DNA of 64,000 nt from Trichoplax sp. H2 (Eukaryota; Placozoa; Uniplacotomia; Trichoplacea): assembly GCA_003344405.1 (NCBI GenBank), contig NOWV01000255.1:22697-86696 (forward strand), read 5' to 3'. The notes under the pieces were generated by a model. That model saw only the letters and a program-made list of their open reading frames with translations. It did not search any database and was not told the DNA's origin. Below are positions 15,001 through 26,084 of the stretch, one piece after another. The number at the start of each line of letters is the position of its first letter. The stretch's first letter is position 1. The translations under genes and the position numbers were made by a program.

Positions 15001-18000
15001 ATTAATTAAATAATATTTTTTTAACAGTTTGCAATAATTACCGTCATCTTATTGATTGTTTTTGTATTATTAATCATTATCTCAATTTGCTAATACTTTA
15101 CGCATTTTAATTTTAGATATTTATCCAGAAATCGTTTAAGCAATCTCGAAGAAAGTTGTTTTATTTCATTATTGCAACTGGAAAAACTGTAAGGATGAAA
15201 GTTTAAATTTTAGTAGCTTTTAAATCCATCGAAATGTATCTTACAAGATATTTATTCGGGATATTTTCATGGCCTATAGCATAAAGATTTATGCAGTATA
15301 TTGAGTTTATAACTGATAGTACCAAAATGGTAAAAAAACTTAAACTTAAATTATATTTATGGTCATTTATACGGCTAGTCAAAAAATATATAAAATTTTA
15401 AAGTATTGACTTCAAGTTCAAATTTAATTGAAAAACGAAATTATTTCCATATTATCTGGCCAAATCAAAAATGATTGTAGCTATAATCTTCATATATCAT
15501 TAATATATAACTATTTTACGTCGATATTTCGTTTTTAGAGACCTAAGCACGAACTACCTGTCAGAAATGGACTTTTTAAGGCACCTACGCGAGCTGAGAT
15601 ATTTGTACGGTTACGCAATGATTGTAGCTAAGTACAACAGACATTTGTTACAGCTTGATATAATGTTTATATACCTCAAACTATTTACTAGTATTATAAG
15701 TAATTCTATCGAAAAATTAGTACTTAAGCAAAGTTTACCTGTGTGATGGAGGGTTCAATATCTCAGAGGATTGAGATTTAGTCGCCATTTACAATTATTA
15801 CAACAAAGGGTTTATAAAAGTTATGCTTTATTGTAGGTTAGTAATGTGAAGTACAGTGAGGTAGTTACGGTAGATCAGCGTGCAAGCTGTCGTGAGTAAC
15901 GAGTAGAAGTATTAGACTGTGAGAGACTAACTAGAAGACTAACTGAGAGGCTAATGATCTCTGAGGTAGAAATCGCCGGTATTTATAGTTTTAAAGATAG
16001 AGCACATGCAGAGAATAGGATTGTGGAATTAGATACAACATATACCATAACAGGTTACAAAAAAGCAGATGATTGTAGAAAACAGCGAGTACCTTAATAA
16101 CTAAATACAGTAGTCTATATATGAATGTAGAGTAAGCGGACTGTAGATCTGTCTAAATATAAGAGCAATACAACATGTCTATACTTAAGAGTAGAATATA
16201 GTTACAGTATGTTCTAAATACAATCAACCTGATATTCTATAACAATGTAATATATATTATATACCCCAAATTATTTGCTATTATTATGACCATGATATCA
16301 AAAAATTAGTATCTAAGCACAGATACTTGATAATTCTGCAACATTATAATATACATACTCTAGACTATTTACTATTATTATCAAAAATTATATCAAAAAA
16401 CTAACAATTTAGCTACTTGATATTTCTACAACAATTTACTTTCTGTCTGTAGGAGTTTGGATAATAATTTTATTGCCAAAGTTAATAAGGATTGTATTAG
16501 AAATCTTACTTCATTGACAGAGCTGTAAGTATATGTGCGAGTATACGACATGTTAAGCACGAAAGTCTGATAGAATGTTAAAGGGAAGAGGGTGGAGATT
16601 TACTTTAAAATCTTCTTCGCACTGGATTCCATTTGCGCATTTGCTTTCTATTTTATCATCTGATTTAAATTTATATTTTAATATTAAGAATAAAGAGTAT
16701 TTTCTAACTGAGAATTCTCTAACATGCAGACTCCGGTCTAAAACTGAAATAATTCTCTCCTACAGTTATATAGGCATGTTACCAATAATACTAATGCAAT
16801 CCTTTTTTAATATTAACAGAAGATTAAGGCGAAATCTAATACGGCGATTAAAAACGGGCACTTTTAACTTTAACAATTCTATCCAATGTCTGTAAGCATA
16901 TTATGTCATATATTAAAATCCAATGCTGTATCTTCAGTTCTATGCATAAGCAGCATCTAGAAGAATAAAATTTTTAATCATTTAATGTCAATTTTTAGCA
17001 CTGGCTATCAATAAAATTGTTATTATTGTGACCGGTTTTATTTCTGTACAGGGCACATGGGTGAACAAAAAGTATAATTCGATATGATTAAGGTAGTAAA
17101 CGATTCTTGGTCTATATGTTTGTAGGGATTTATCTTGGAATATGATTAAGTACATTGAAGAAGAAGCATTAATAGGCCTTGACAAACTCCAAATACTGTA
17201 AGATTAAAAATGATGAAAGCATTGATAAAAAATGTACAGTAGTAACAGTAATAATAAATTTGGTTAAGGATTTGATACCTTACATATATTATGTAATTTT
17301 CGTTAAGGTAGTGGGTTAAATGGATAGTACGGTTAAGTTTTACTCCATAGCAATAAGATACAATATCCTATCATTAGATGTGGGATATTATAATTTAAAA
17401 AATTTAACCCTATTTTCCATAGGCGACTTGATCATAACCGGATTATAACTCCTACTAATCTTCTTACCAGATCTTTACAAAAATTGGAAATATTGTTAGT
17501 AAATTATTAATGTTTTTGTTATCCCAGAATCGATAAAATTAACATAATTTTGTTTATAGGTACCTACGCGATAATCAAATAGAACATTTGCGAGAAGAAG
17601 TCTTCAGCAATTTGATCTCAATTAAGGAAATGTAAGTGTTACTTGGATGAAACATCTCATTAATGTCTTTCTGGTTTGTAACTAAATAAAATTCTAATAA
17701 AACAACTTCCTTATTAGTTATCTTGACGGCAATAAAATGGACAGTTTGATCGATGTAACTTTCACCCGATTAGCTCGTTTAACGATTTTGTAAGTATAAC
17801 AGATGGTGGTGAGCAGAAGCTGATCAGAGTAATTATAGATCGAAGAAACGATATATCTGTATTTTTAAAGTTGCTAGGCTAGCTAATATAAATAGCTATT
17901 AATCTATGGAATAGAATTTACATTTAATGGCGTATCGATGTAAATATCTTTGATTTATAAAGCAATATCTTTTATTATATTTTTAATTAAGCTCTGCAAG

Positions 18001-21000
18001 CAGGAATAAAATTAAAGAATTCGTTTGCCATCGATTCTACAGTGGCATCAGGGGAAGAGTGATTAAGCAATTGTAATTTAACATTTTTCTGTTGGAAATA
18101 ACCTTGGCTTTTCTTTTCGGTAATATGATGTAGATTATGATAATATCCATTTCTCTTTTAGGTTCTTACAGCATAATAATATTTCCTTTATTTCCAAACG
18201 ATGCTTCACATTTTTGGCTTTAATTTCTGAAATTTTGTAAGCTATAAGTTTAGCTAATTCATTAATTGTTCATCTGATATAAGCTATTTGAAGTCAAGAA
18301 GTTATGGATTGTCAAAGAAATAAATTTTAAATAGTGTAACTTGAAAACCTCATATATGAATAGGGACATCGGATTTAATGATTTTGCTAATAATATTCCG
18401 GATTTGATGGATGAACTACTCCATACAGATTTAAGAGTTACGAGGCTGTAAGTAAATAAGAAGGTACACATTGCTGCAAATGATAGTGAAATAGCTATTA
18501 GCCTTGGATTGCATAATTGCAGCTTAATATAAGCAATCTTAAATCTCTAGTTAATTCTCGGTCTAAATAGGTTAAGTAAAATTATAGTCTTATGACCGTA
18601 CACTGATATAATTAAGAATCGACGCAAATACTTTTGAAGCTCCTGCTCTAATGAATACTTGGGAAAAAATGATGATACTATACTAAGTATAGGTTGTTTA
18701 AATGCAGAATGTTATAATTTGTACGCGATTGTAACGAGTTTAATGATGAATGATTACTTTTGATAATATATCTTAATTTTAAAATATATTAATATTATTT
18801 TATTAATAGAGGAATTAGTGGAAATGGTCTTAAAACGTTATGGAATAGCTTTAATATAGGTCTGGTAAGGAAAGAAATTGGATTGTAAGTTAATCATAAA
18901 GAATTTATTCCTCTCATCAACTGTAGCACTTATTTTCGGTAAAATAAACTTTCTCAATGACTTTACTTATTCTGTATTGATATACAGAGATATCAGTTAC
19001 AACAATTTACCAGCGATTGAAATTCTCAAGATCATCAACCACATCCATCCTCCATATATCTGTGATCACTACAAACGGGCTGATCGACTTCATCATAATA
19101 TTTTCGTCAAAAGCTGTTGGTTGATGTACTTGTTAGTAGGCTTAGTTGTGCATTTAATATATAGATTATACAGAGCGTATATATCAAGCCGCTAAACTAT
19201 ATTTAATCTATCGTCAGTTCTACTATAAGAAAATTCTAGATTGATTAAGTTACATAATTTTAACTTCTGCAGAGGTTTAAGCGGTTTACAACTAAAGCGC
19301 TTACCGTCTCCAAATTTACGACACCTGGAAGGTTATATAGCGGTTCTGTAAGTATAACATTGTTCATTAAGTTAATAGGAATAACTTTGCTTATGCTTAG
19401 AGTATACTATGCAGATATTAAGGAGAGGAGTAGCTAGCTGATTTTAATCTGCAATAGAAAAGAATCTTAGTTATTGATTCAGCAAAAATCGAATTTGTTT
19501 ATCAGTACTAATCAAATTTTAAATCTGAGAATAATGAAATTAAGCAAAGCATGGAAAATTCGTATCACAAATTTGATCGGATAATTGTTATGCTTACCGA
19601 GAGTTTATGACTACATAAATTCAAAATTGATCGGTAAACGTGAGTAAAAAGATTGTAGCTGGGTATTGCTATGAAGTAGTCATAATGATTTGTGATATAA
19701 TCAGAAATGAACATTTCGAGTTAAAAGGAACAACGATACCAATAATATTTATTTATATCATCTGAAGAATTATAAACGAATGTACTGTATATAGAGAAAA
19801 AGATCCAAGTTGCGGCGCAAATGGGTTAAAAACTGTAGCGTTTAACTCAGATCTATATTTCGATAGAGGGGAAGGATCTTTACGAATAGTCCATACCTTC
19901 TTACCTCGTATCAATTCCATTCTGACAGATGGTTAGCGACTTAATAGATATGAAGTCATAGTTGGAGCTCCTAAAATCTTTGAGCCTGAGTCTAGTTAAA
20001 ATTCTAAATGAGCTAAGTTGAGAATGATGTGAATTAGCAGCTAGGGTACCTGTACCACGATAGAACTTTGTGCACTTTTCCTAGTGTATTCAATGGAGGA
20101 CAATATTGAATGAGATCATGAATATTTGACTATTTACCATAATTGTACCTGGAATTACATGAATTGCGTACAGAGAAAAATATTTACATAAGAAGGCTCA
20201 TTTAAATTTCCGTCCAGTTTCAACTTGGTAAATTTATCAAAATATTTTTCGTTTGCTTGATAGATGACCAAGAATTCCATGTGACATGCCATTAATAGTT
20301 AATTAAAGATTCGAAATTTTTTTATTTTATTTGATATTATACAATTTAAAACAGAAGTATAAAGTTCCAACATTCACGTCTCTAAATTACTTATTGCATA
20401 AGTTCGATTTTTAATTTACCTCGCATATAGTACTCTGAACAATAATTTTATCAAAGAATTTGACGTTGAAGATTTCTTTTCTGGAAGCGATAGTAATCTC
20501 CTAGAATTGTAAGTCATAGAAAATGCTTATAAGGTTAAATGATTAGGACTGGGAAGTAATCTTCATTTGAGTATAGTAGAAGAATACAATGATTTTTCAT
20601 CTATATCGATTTATCAGGCTTTATCTCATATATACTATGTTACTATTTGTGCCACTATAAACATTCAGGCAGCTTGCTGGAAATAAACTTAAGAAGTTTA
20701 CCAACCGGAAAAATTTTCGTTTTCTAAGCTTACTGTTATTGTAAGTAGCTATCACGCCTTATCGAAATAAAATGTTATTCTAATATATAAGAGTAGAACT
20801 CAAATTATTGATTTCCATATTTGCTATAATAATAGCCATCGATCTTAAAATTAAAAATAACAGTTATAATATGATATATCTTAGTATTGATATGATGCTA
20901 AGGTTTAGAAGTATAAGAGATTTGTAGTAAATATTGAAGCAGGAATTTATCTTAGCTTTTGATAATTGTCTTATGACAGGAGCTCAAGACAAACTGACTG

Positions 21001-23441
21001 TAGGCTATGTTGCCTAAGTCTATAAGGATTTTGTATTAATAGCAAAGTCAATTTAATTTTATTACTAGTTCTTAAAATTTAATTTTCCTGTTGATCGATT
21101 GGTTAATAGAATGTAGTTATAAACGAAGAACGTATAAAATTTGTTCGCATTGCTTAGCATCCTCTGAGAAGATTAAATTTATTCTTATTATCTGTACAAC
21201 AACCTTATTAGTAGATGATTTAATCAAAATAAATTGTTTGTTTGCCTAGAAATATATCCGATAATAGCATCACTAACTTCTGCGATAATGCTTGGCAAAA
21301 ATTTGCGCCAAAACTACGGAATGTGTAAGTATCAAAATCTGACGGAGTAAAGTAATTCTATATACATGATAATAGATTGGAAAGCAATTGTTTTTAAGTC
21401 GTGTCCATAAAATTTCGATCGCCACTTATTGATAAATTTTAAGGGAAAGTTTTCTGCTAAAAGTAGTAATCAGTATCTGGTTTTAGATGCACACGAATAT
21501 ATATGTTTATCTGTTACGGGCAATGTATGAAATTATGAAATTTAACATGTATATCTTTTATGGAAATGCTGCTAATTTTGTATGTAGATATGCGGATAGA
21601 TCCAATATCAAGAAACTGTCTTCACGATGTTTGCAAAGATTGTCCAATCTTCGATTCCTGTATGCTACATTATCTGTTTAAAATACTTTCCCATATTATA
21701 TGATTGATAGTTTATGCCGTGTAAATTGATATTTGTTTATGTGTAGATCATTAAAGGCGAATCCACTACTAACAATATCTGAAAAATCGCTATATGGACC
21801 TCAACAACTATCTACTGTGTAAGACTATTTGAAAGAAAGGGTTGAAAATGTATCAGTCATTTAATAGATTTATTCCGTCATCGTCCTAATAGTAGTCTTA
21901 CCGACATTTTTTAAGTATTTTGTAACCATAATAGATTATGTTTCGTTACGTTATAGTAAAAGGAAATTGAATATGTATTAAAGTGATTTATAATCTTACA
22001 ACTGATAGCTTAGGATTACTTAGATATTCCGCTATTTTGTTACGATTAGATCTAAAGCAATGCAGCAATATACTATACTTCCGGTGCTAAAAAATGAGCT
22101 TCTTGAATTACAATATCATACCGTATTTGTCTATCACATGCAATTAAGTTAAAAAGTACGATAGTTAATCATCTACTCCATGTTTGTTTTTTGGTAACAA
22201 TTATTAATGCGTAAGAAGAACTCAGTAATTTTATCTTTCTATGTGGCAGTTTTACATCTCGAGATTATTTCTGTTGCTTGGTACCTGCAAAAGTTACTGC
22301 ATGCGAGCCGATTATCGTAGAATCACTGACTTCGTGTCAAAATCTGCTATCTCATTTATCCTTAAGACTCTACATATGGATAATAGGTGGATTAGCGTTT
22401 ATAGGAAATTTGTTGGTTTTACGTTTACATTGGATAAAACGGCACAGCAGTAGATCAAAAGGAACATCACAGCTTCTAATTATCAACCTAGCAGTATCGG
22501 ACTTTCTAATGTCAATTTATTTACTAATAATTGCTATTAGTGATCAGATTCATGTGAATAATTATGGCGTCCGTGCTGAAAGTTGGCTAAGAAGTCCAAT
22601 TTGTGCATTAGCATTTTTCTTGGGCAGCTTATCTAGCATCATGTCTGTTATCTCGATATTACTAATTAGTGTTGATTTATATTTTCGCTGTACAAACCCG
22701 TTTAATTATCAGAATAGAAATTGCAGATCAGAAAAATTCAAAGTTACTGTTATTATATTATGGTTAATTTGTATTATCTTTGTTGCAATACCAGCTGTAA
22801 CTAGCACAAATGTCGCAGGTAATGATCGAATTTATAAATATAGTAGCATTTGTATGCCAAGTAATGTAGAAGATGCATTTTATAGAAGTTGGATCACAAT
22901 TGCTACAGTCTGTATGGTTTGTATTTGGTTAACGACATGCGTATTGTATGCACTAGTACTTTTGAAAGTTCACCAAAGTAGCCAATCTGTTCATAAGTCG
23001 GCCCAATTAGATCGAAAATTAGCAAGGAAATTGTTTTTAATTTTATTTACGGACTTAATATCATGGCTGCCTTATTATATACTTATTTTTAAAGTGATTT
23101 TGACCGGTAGGATCGATATTTTTACGTTAAAATTTGTTATTATACTCACATTACCTATGAATTCAGCTCTCAATCCGTACCTTTATAGTTTTACTTGTCC
23201 TGCATCACCAGGTAGAGCTTTATTGTCTATCCGTAAGAGCTTTTCAGGGAGATTGCGGGATTATTACTCGGATCCATTGCGCCAAGTTAATCATTATTTC
23301 TTCAAGTGTAATGACAATAATGACCCTCAAAATAATTTAGAAGGACCTGATGTTAATATCACACTAAATAATACAGAGTGTTTACAAACTGTTGATAGAG
23401 AAGGAGTTGTTAAGCGGACTGTTCGAGAATCAAATGTGTAA
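1465..23441 (+). CDS. Giant LRR-containing G-protein-coupled receptor (LGR, relaxin-receptor-like layout)
   Basis: Spliced gene of 52 exons and about 1,681 residues. Exon 1 (1465-1528; ATG in context CACCATG) encodes a hydrophobic signal peptide. Exon 2 (3846-3990) encodes a cysteine-rich LRR N-terminal cap (CLMNVSCPSECVC). Forty-nine LRR exons follow (listed separately). One exon (22250-23441) encodes the hinge, seven helices and a cytoplasmic tail, ending at TAA 23439-23441. Intron 1 is phase 1. Every later intron is phase 2, and the lengths sum to an exact multiple of three, which supports one continuous gene. Known LGRs have far fewer LRRs (roughly 9 to 18). The receptor should sit in the plasma membrane and bind a protein ligand; ligand and coupling are unknown. 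An AATAAA lies at 23486-23491. Alternative: two neighbouring genes merged in my model, but I found only one LRR cap and one membrane exon. Confidence 0.85.
2985..3136. repeat. 152-bp perfect direct repeat, left copy (next to assembly gap)
   Basis: This 152-bp segment is repeated without any mismatch that I can see at 3267-3418, 282 bp downstream. The left copy stops exactly at the run of N. A perfect copy abutting a gap suggests the assembler placed overlapping contig ends on both sides, rather than a real duplication. It lies in intron 1 of the LRR receptor. Confidence 0.85.
3137..3156. other. Assembly gap (20 N)
   Basis: Twenty undetermined bases in intron 1 of the LRR receptor. Twenty is probably a placeholder size, not a measured length. 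Confidence 0.99.
3267..3418. repeat. 152-bp perfect direct repeat, right copy
   Basis: Right-hand copy of the segment at 2985-3136. See that entry for the likely assembly origin. Confidence 0.85.
4367..4705 (+). promoter_or_regulatory. TATA box with downstream hairpin and AATAAA; internal promoter or solo-LTR-like block
   Basis: TATAAAAAG lies at 4422-4430. It is followed at once by a GAGCA...TGCTC inverted repeat, and about 120 bp further by AATAAA (about 4548) and a second AATAAA. This order (TATA, hairpin leader, poly(A) signal, short tail) is that of a small LTR. It could equally be a promoter inside intron 2 of the LRR receptor, which would give a transcript lacking the signal peptide and LRR cap. 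I found no target-site duplication, so the limits are approximate. Confidence 0.3.
4779..21818 (+). repeat. Array of 49 leucine-rich-repeat exons, all phase 2 to phase 2
   Basis: Each exon encodes one LRR of the form xLSxNxIxxIxxxxFxxLxxL and usually spans 72 nt (24 residues). Exons: 4779-4850, 4981-5052, 5462-5533, 6123-6194, 6394-6465, 6829-6897, 7780-7851, 8282-8353, 8572-8649, 8907-8984, 9665-9739, 10526-10597, 11080-11151, 11269-11340, 11440-11511, 11714-11785, 12024-12095, 12187-12258, 12440-12511, 12599-12670, 12788-12859, 12993-13064, 13229-13300, 13401-13472, 13618-13689, 13947-14018, 14309-14377, 14561-14626, 14753-14824, 14913-14993, 15117-15188, 15539-15604, 16453-16524, 16820-16891, 17126-17197, 17423-17494, 17560-17631, 17718-17789, 17992-18072, 18162-18236, 18364-18447, 18810-18884, 18988-19131, 19273-19347, 20431-20508, 20669-20740, 21250-21324, 21588-21659, 21747-21818. 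Thirty-three are exactly 72 nt; all are multiples of three. Repeats late in the array (from about 17992) drift in length and consensus. Exon 18988-19131 is 144 nt, with only its first half LRR-like. Confidence 0.88.
9061..9086. repeat. (TA)n dinucleotide microsatellite
   Basis: About thirteen TA units in the intron between LRR exons 8907-8984 and 9665-9739. Confidence 0.95.
22250..23441 (+). other. Terminal exon: cysteine hinge plus seven-transmembrane domain of the LRR receptor
   Basis: The exon opens with a hinge containing adjacent cysteines (DYFCCLVP) and two more cysteines, as in glycoprotein-hormone and relaxin receptors. Helix 1 contains IGNLLVL with the conserved GN. Helix 2 reads LIINLAVSDFLMSIYLL. 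A cysteine (SPICALAF) follows before helix 3, ready to pair with the later loop cysteine (SICMPS). At the end of helix 3 the usual D/E-R-Y triad is replaced by VDLYFRC. Helix 6 carries FTDLISWLPYY, close to the LGR/RXFP form but with serine at the C of CWxP. Helix 7 ends NPYLYSF, matching NPxxY. The tail is about 80 residues. That all helices lie in one exon while the ectodomain is split into more than 50 fits the LGR family. Confidence 0.9.
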
Positions 23442-23911
23442 ATTCTGTATAAAGCTGTGATATACATTTTCTAGGATCAATTAGAAATAAATGTTGCCAT
23501 TAGATTTCTGACAAGACTGTAAAGTGGCGTGATGCAATTCTGTATTCTTAATGGAAAAGATTATTCAAAATTAAGTGAAATCGTTATGTTACGAGCTAGG
23601 AATAGTCCTAACTTGCGATAAAGATTGAGAGAGTGATTTCTACCATTTACTACTGTTATTTGGAATACGAAATAATTGGTATTCCAAGGCAGATAAGGTT
23701 TAATACAGGGATACCTTCAAGACTTACTAGAAAATCACAATCTAATTTATTATCGGCGAACTCGCCGTTTATATAGATTTCGGACCTAAAACCAGTTTAG
23801 CTACACACGTCACCTCGTCTATTAGAAATTAACTAAATTAATACCCTAAAGAGATCCTATTAAATTTACTGTAACAATATTAAAATAATCTGAAGGGTCT
23901 AGTGCACAGTT

Positions 23912-24199
23912 GTGACTATAGTAACCTATACAATTTGTGGAAGGAGCAATTTACTAGTATACCCCACAAATGAGTGGGGATGGTATAAAAGACCGAGCGA
24001 ATTGCCATTCGCTAGCAGTAGTCGCTCCGGGCTAGGACAAACTAGTAGAGACTAGAAATCAGAAGACTGGTGAATAAAAAGTGCTAGTGGTTTGAAAGAA
24101 ACCTGAGTAGTTGTGTGACTGCGAGGAAAGAGTTAGTTTCCCCTTAGAAGAAGACTTCCAAGTTAGTGGAAGACATACACAATTACTATAGCACCTGAC
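23912..24199 (+). promoter_or_regulatory. Second TATA/hairpin/AATAAA block, solo-LTR-like
   Basis: TATAAAAG at 23984-23991 is followed by GAGCGA...TCGCTC, which can fold on itself, and by AATAAA about 80 bp later. The order resembles the block at 4367-4705, though the rest of the sequence differs. Possible ends are TGTGACTATAG on the left and CACCTGACA on the right. No flanking duplication was found, so an orphan promoter is an equal possibility. Confidence 0.3.
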
Positions 24200-24439
24200 A
24201 TAACCCAATCGCAAGTGAGATTTGTGACAATTCCTTATCGTACATATTACAAATTATTTTTCTTATTGTGGTTGATAAAGCGAGAATACAGATGATAGAC
24301 GCCCTATCGAACATATTGTAAAGTATTTTGATCGTAGTTGATAATGTGCTTTTTTAGTGTACTGTCAGGTTATAATGAGTGGATATAGCATACTGGAACT
24401 GGTGAAATACTGCGCAATGATATGTGTGTACAAATTATT

Positions 24440-25085
24440 GAAGTTGTATTACTCCACGATCATGTTCATCTTTAGTCAATTCATTAATCGTATTGTAAAA
24501 GTGGAGTAATACTACATTCATTTACGCTACCTAAGTTGTATCGCACGAAAATATCCCTTGATCGCCTCAGTCGGTCATTGAAATTTATATGAGTATACGT
24601 GCAATATTGTTGTTATTGCATCCAATTACGAAGAGATCTGTAAAGTATGGGATACGATTATAACTACGATACGTCTATACAGAAAGCATAAAATACAGTC
24701 TGTTTCTTCCGTCAATGCTTTATCAATTTTTAGTTTACGATACGCATAATTCACTTTACTGCACAATTGACTGATTTTACGTTAGTTATACTTTGGTGTC
24801 TTTTGTTGAACCAATTTAAAGGAGACATTACTCCATGAGCCATTTTTCTCTTGTTATCTTTAGTCCATTCATTAATGGAGTTCAGTATGGTAATAAAGTA
24901 TTTCACTTTTACGCTATCGAAGTTGTGTCTGACAAAATATCGCCTCAGTCGGCCATCTCTACTTGTATACGTGTAATGTAATGTTGTTTGGTCTTCAAGA
25001 AAGCGATTCATATTTTATGTTGGTCATTGACTTTATTGATGATATATCACGATACGAGACACTGATGGCAAAAATTGCCTTTTTA
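24440..25085. repeat. Two diverged copies of a repeat of about 330 bp
   Basis: Segments near 24440-24620 and 24815-24995 share blocks in the same order (an ATTACTCCA region, a TTTAGTC.ATTCATTAAT region, and a CGCCTCAGTCGG region followed by a GTATACGTG region). Near 24670-24730 lies a diverged relative of the 125-bp unit found further right. On the minus strand, 24751-25011 is open for 86 codons. Its end (MSPLNWFNKRH) weakly recalls the tail of DDE-type transposases, but the evidence is too thin for a gene call. Confidence 0.5.
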
Positions 25086-25460
25086 CATACCGTTGGGAAA
25101 AGATATCAAGTCTATACGCGTACTACTAGTACGTCGATATAGAAAGTATACAGTAAAACATGTTTCTTCCATCAATGCTTTATCCAGAATGTTTTATCCA
25201 TTTTAGTTTCCATACCGTTGGGGAAAGATATCAAATCTATACGCGTACTACTAGTACGTCGATATAGAAAGTATACAGTAAAACATATTTCTTCCGTCAA
25301 TGCTATATCCAGAATGTTTTATCCATTTTAGTTTCCATACTGTTCGGAAAAGATATCAAGTCTATACGCGCACTACTAGTACGTCGACATAGAAAGCATA
25401 CAGTAAAACATGTTTCTTCCGTCAATGCTTTATCCAAAATGTTGTATCAATTTTAGTTTA
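25086..25460. repeat. Tandem repeat, three copies of 125 bp
   Basis: Units begin at 25086, 25211 and 25336 with CATAC(C/T)GTT, and each contains CGTACTACTAGTACGTCGA-like palindromic sequence. Copies differ at a few positions. The unit also occurs once, diverged, near 24670, so the array probably grew out of the neighbouring larger repeat. Confidence 0.85.
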
Positions 25461-25630
25461 ATGCACCCTTAATTCACTTTCACTGCACCGATTTACGCTA
25501 GTTCTATTTTGTTGAAATAATTGATTTAGTGAACACAGACATCAACATAAATCTCCAATATCAGCATGATTGGATTGTCAGATTGAGCATGCTCATCCGG
25601 ATGTCAATGGGAGTAACATGGGGGTTGGCG

Positions 25631-25672
25631 TACAGTACAGTACAGTACAGTACAGTACACTACACTACAGTA
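25631..25672. repeat. TACAG pentanucleotide microsatellite
   Basis: About five TACAG units, then two TACAC units and another TACAG. Further TACAG and TACTG clusters run to about 25790, so parts can pair as hairpins. The same motif recurs near 37136. Confidence 0.9.
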
Positions 25673-26084
25673 CATCATACTGTACAGTAGTCGAACTGTG
25701 CTGTATCCGAGTTCAATTCACTACAGTGTACGGTACAGTACAGTATGCAGCAGTGTTAAGGTACAACACAGTAACTACAGTACTATACGTTAGTTAGAAA
25801 CAGTCGTTATTAATATTATTAATATTAAGGGAAGTTAATTAATAAAATAATTAATTAATCAGAATTGGTGCATGTGTCGTATGATGGTGGAAGAAGAAAG
25901 CTGCCCTTGTTGTTCCAGTCTTGATCGATGTGGGCACTAGATAGTGTAGTTGCAGAGATTTTATGCCAATCCAACCCTCTGTACTCGTTGTCGCTCCAAT
26001 TTCAACCTCTAGTTTTCATCTAGTGATTAGTCAAATACTGTACGCTTGTTATTGAATTACTCAATTCTTCATTACTTCAAAGTC

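Larger units (their letters stand above)
23442..26084. other. Repeat-rich intergenic region
   Basis: Between the LRR receptor and the first mitochondrial carrier. It holds a TATA/hairpin block, a diverged repeat cluster with three 125-bp tandem units, and a TACAG microsatellite, each listed separately. I see no other coding exon. Confidence 0.6.

Noticed and set aside
16575-16895. 106-codon plus-strand frame
   Set aside because: It reads through intron sequence; only 16820-16891 is a real LRR exon, in that frame by chance.
18878-19195. 105-codon plus-strand frame
   Set aside because: It runs through an intron into LRR exon 18988-19131. Only that exon is kept.
24751-25011. Minus-strand 86-codon frame as a transposase gene
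   Set aside because: Only the last few residues resemble a transposase tail, and the related copy at 24440-24620 is full of stops. Kept as a repeat, not a gene.
25570-25797. 75-codon tyrosine/valine-rich frame
   Set aside because: Product of the TACAG microsatellite, not a gene.
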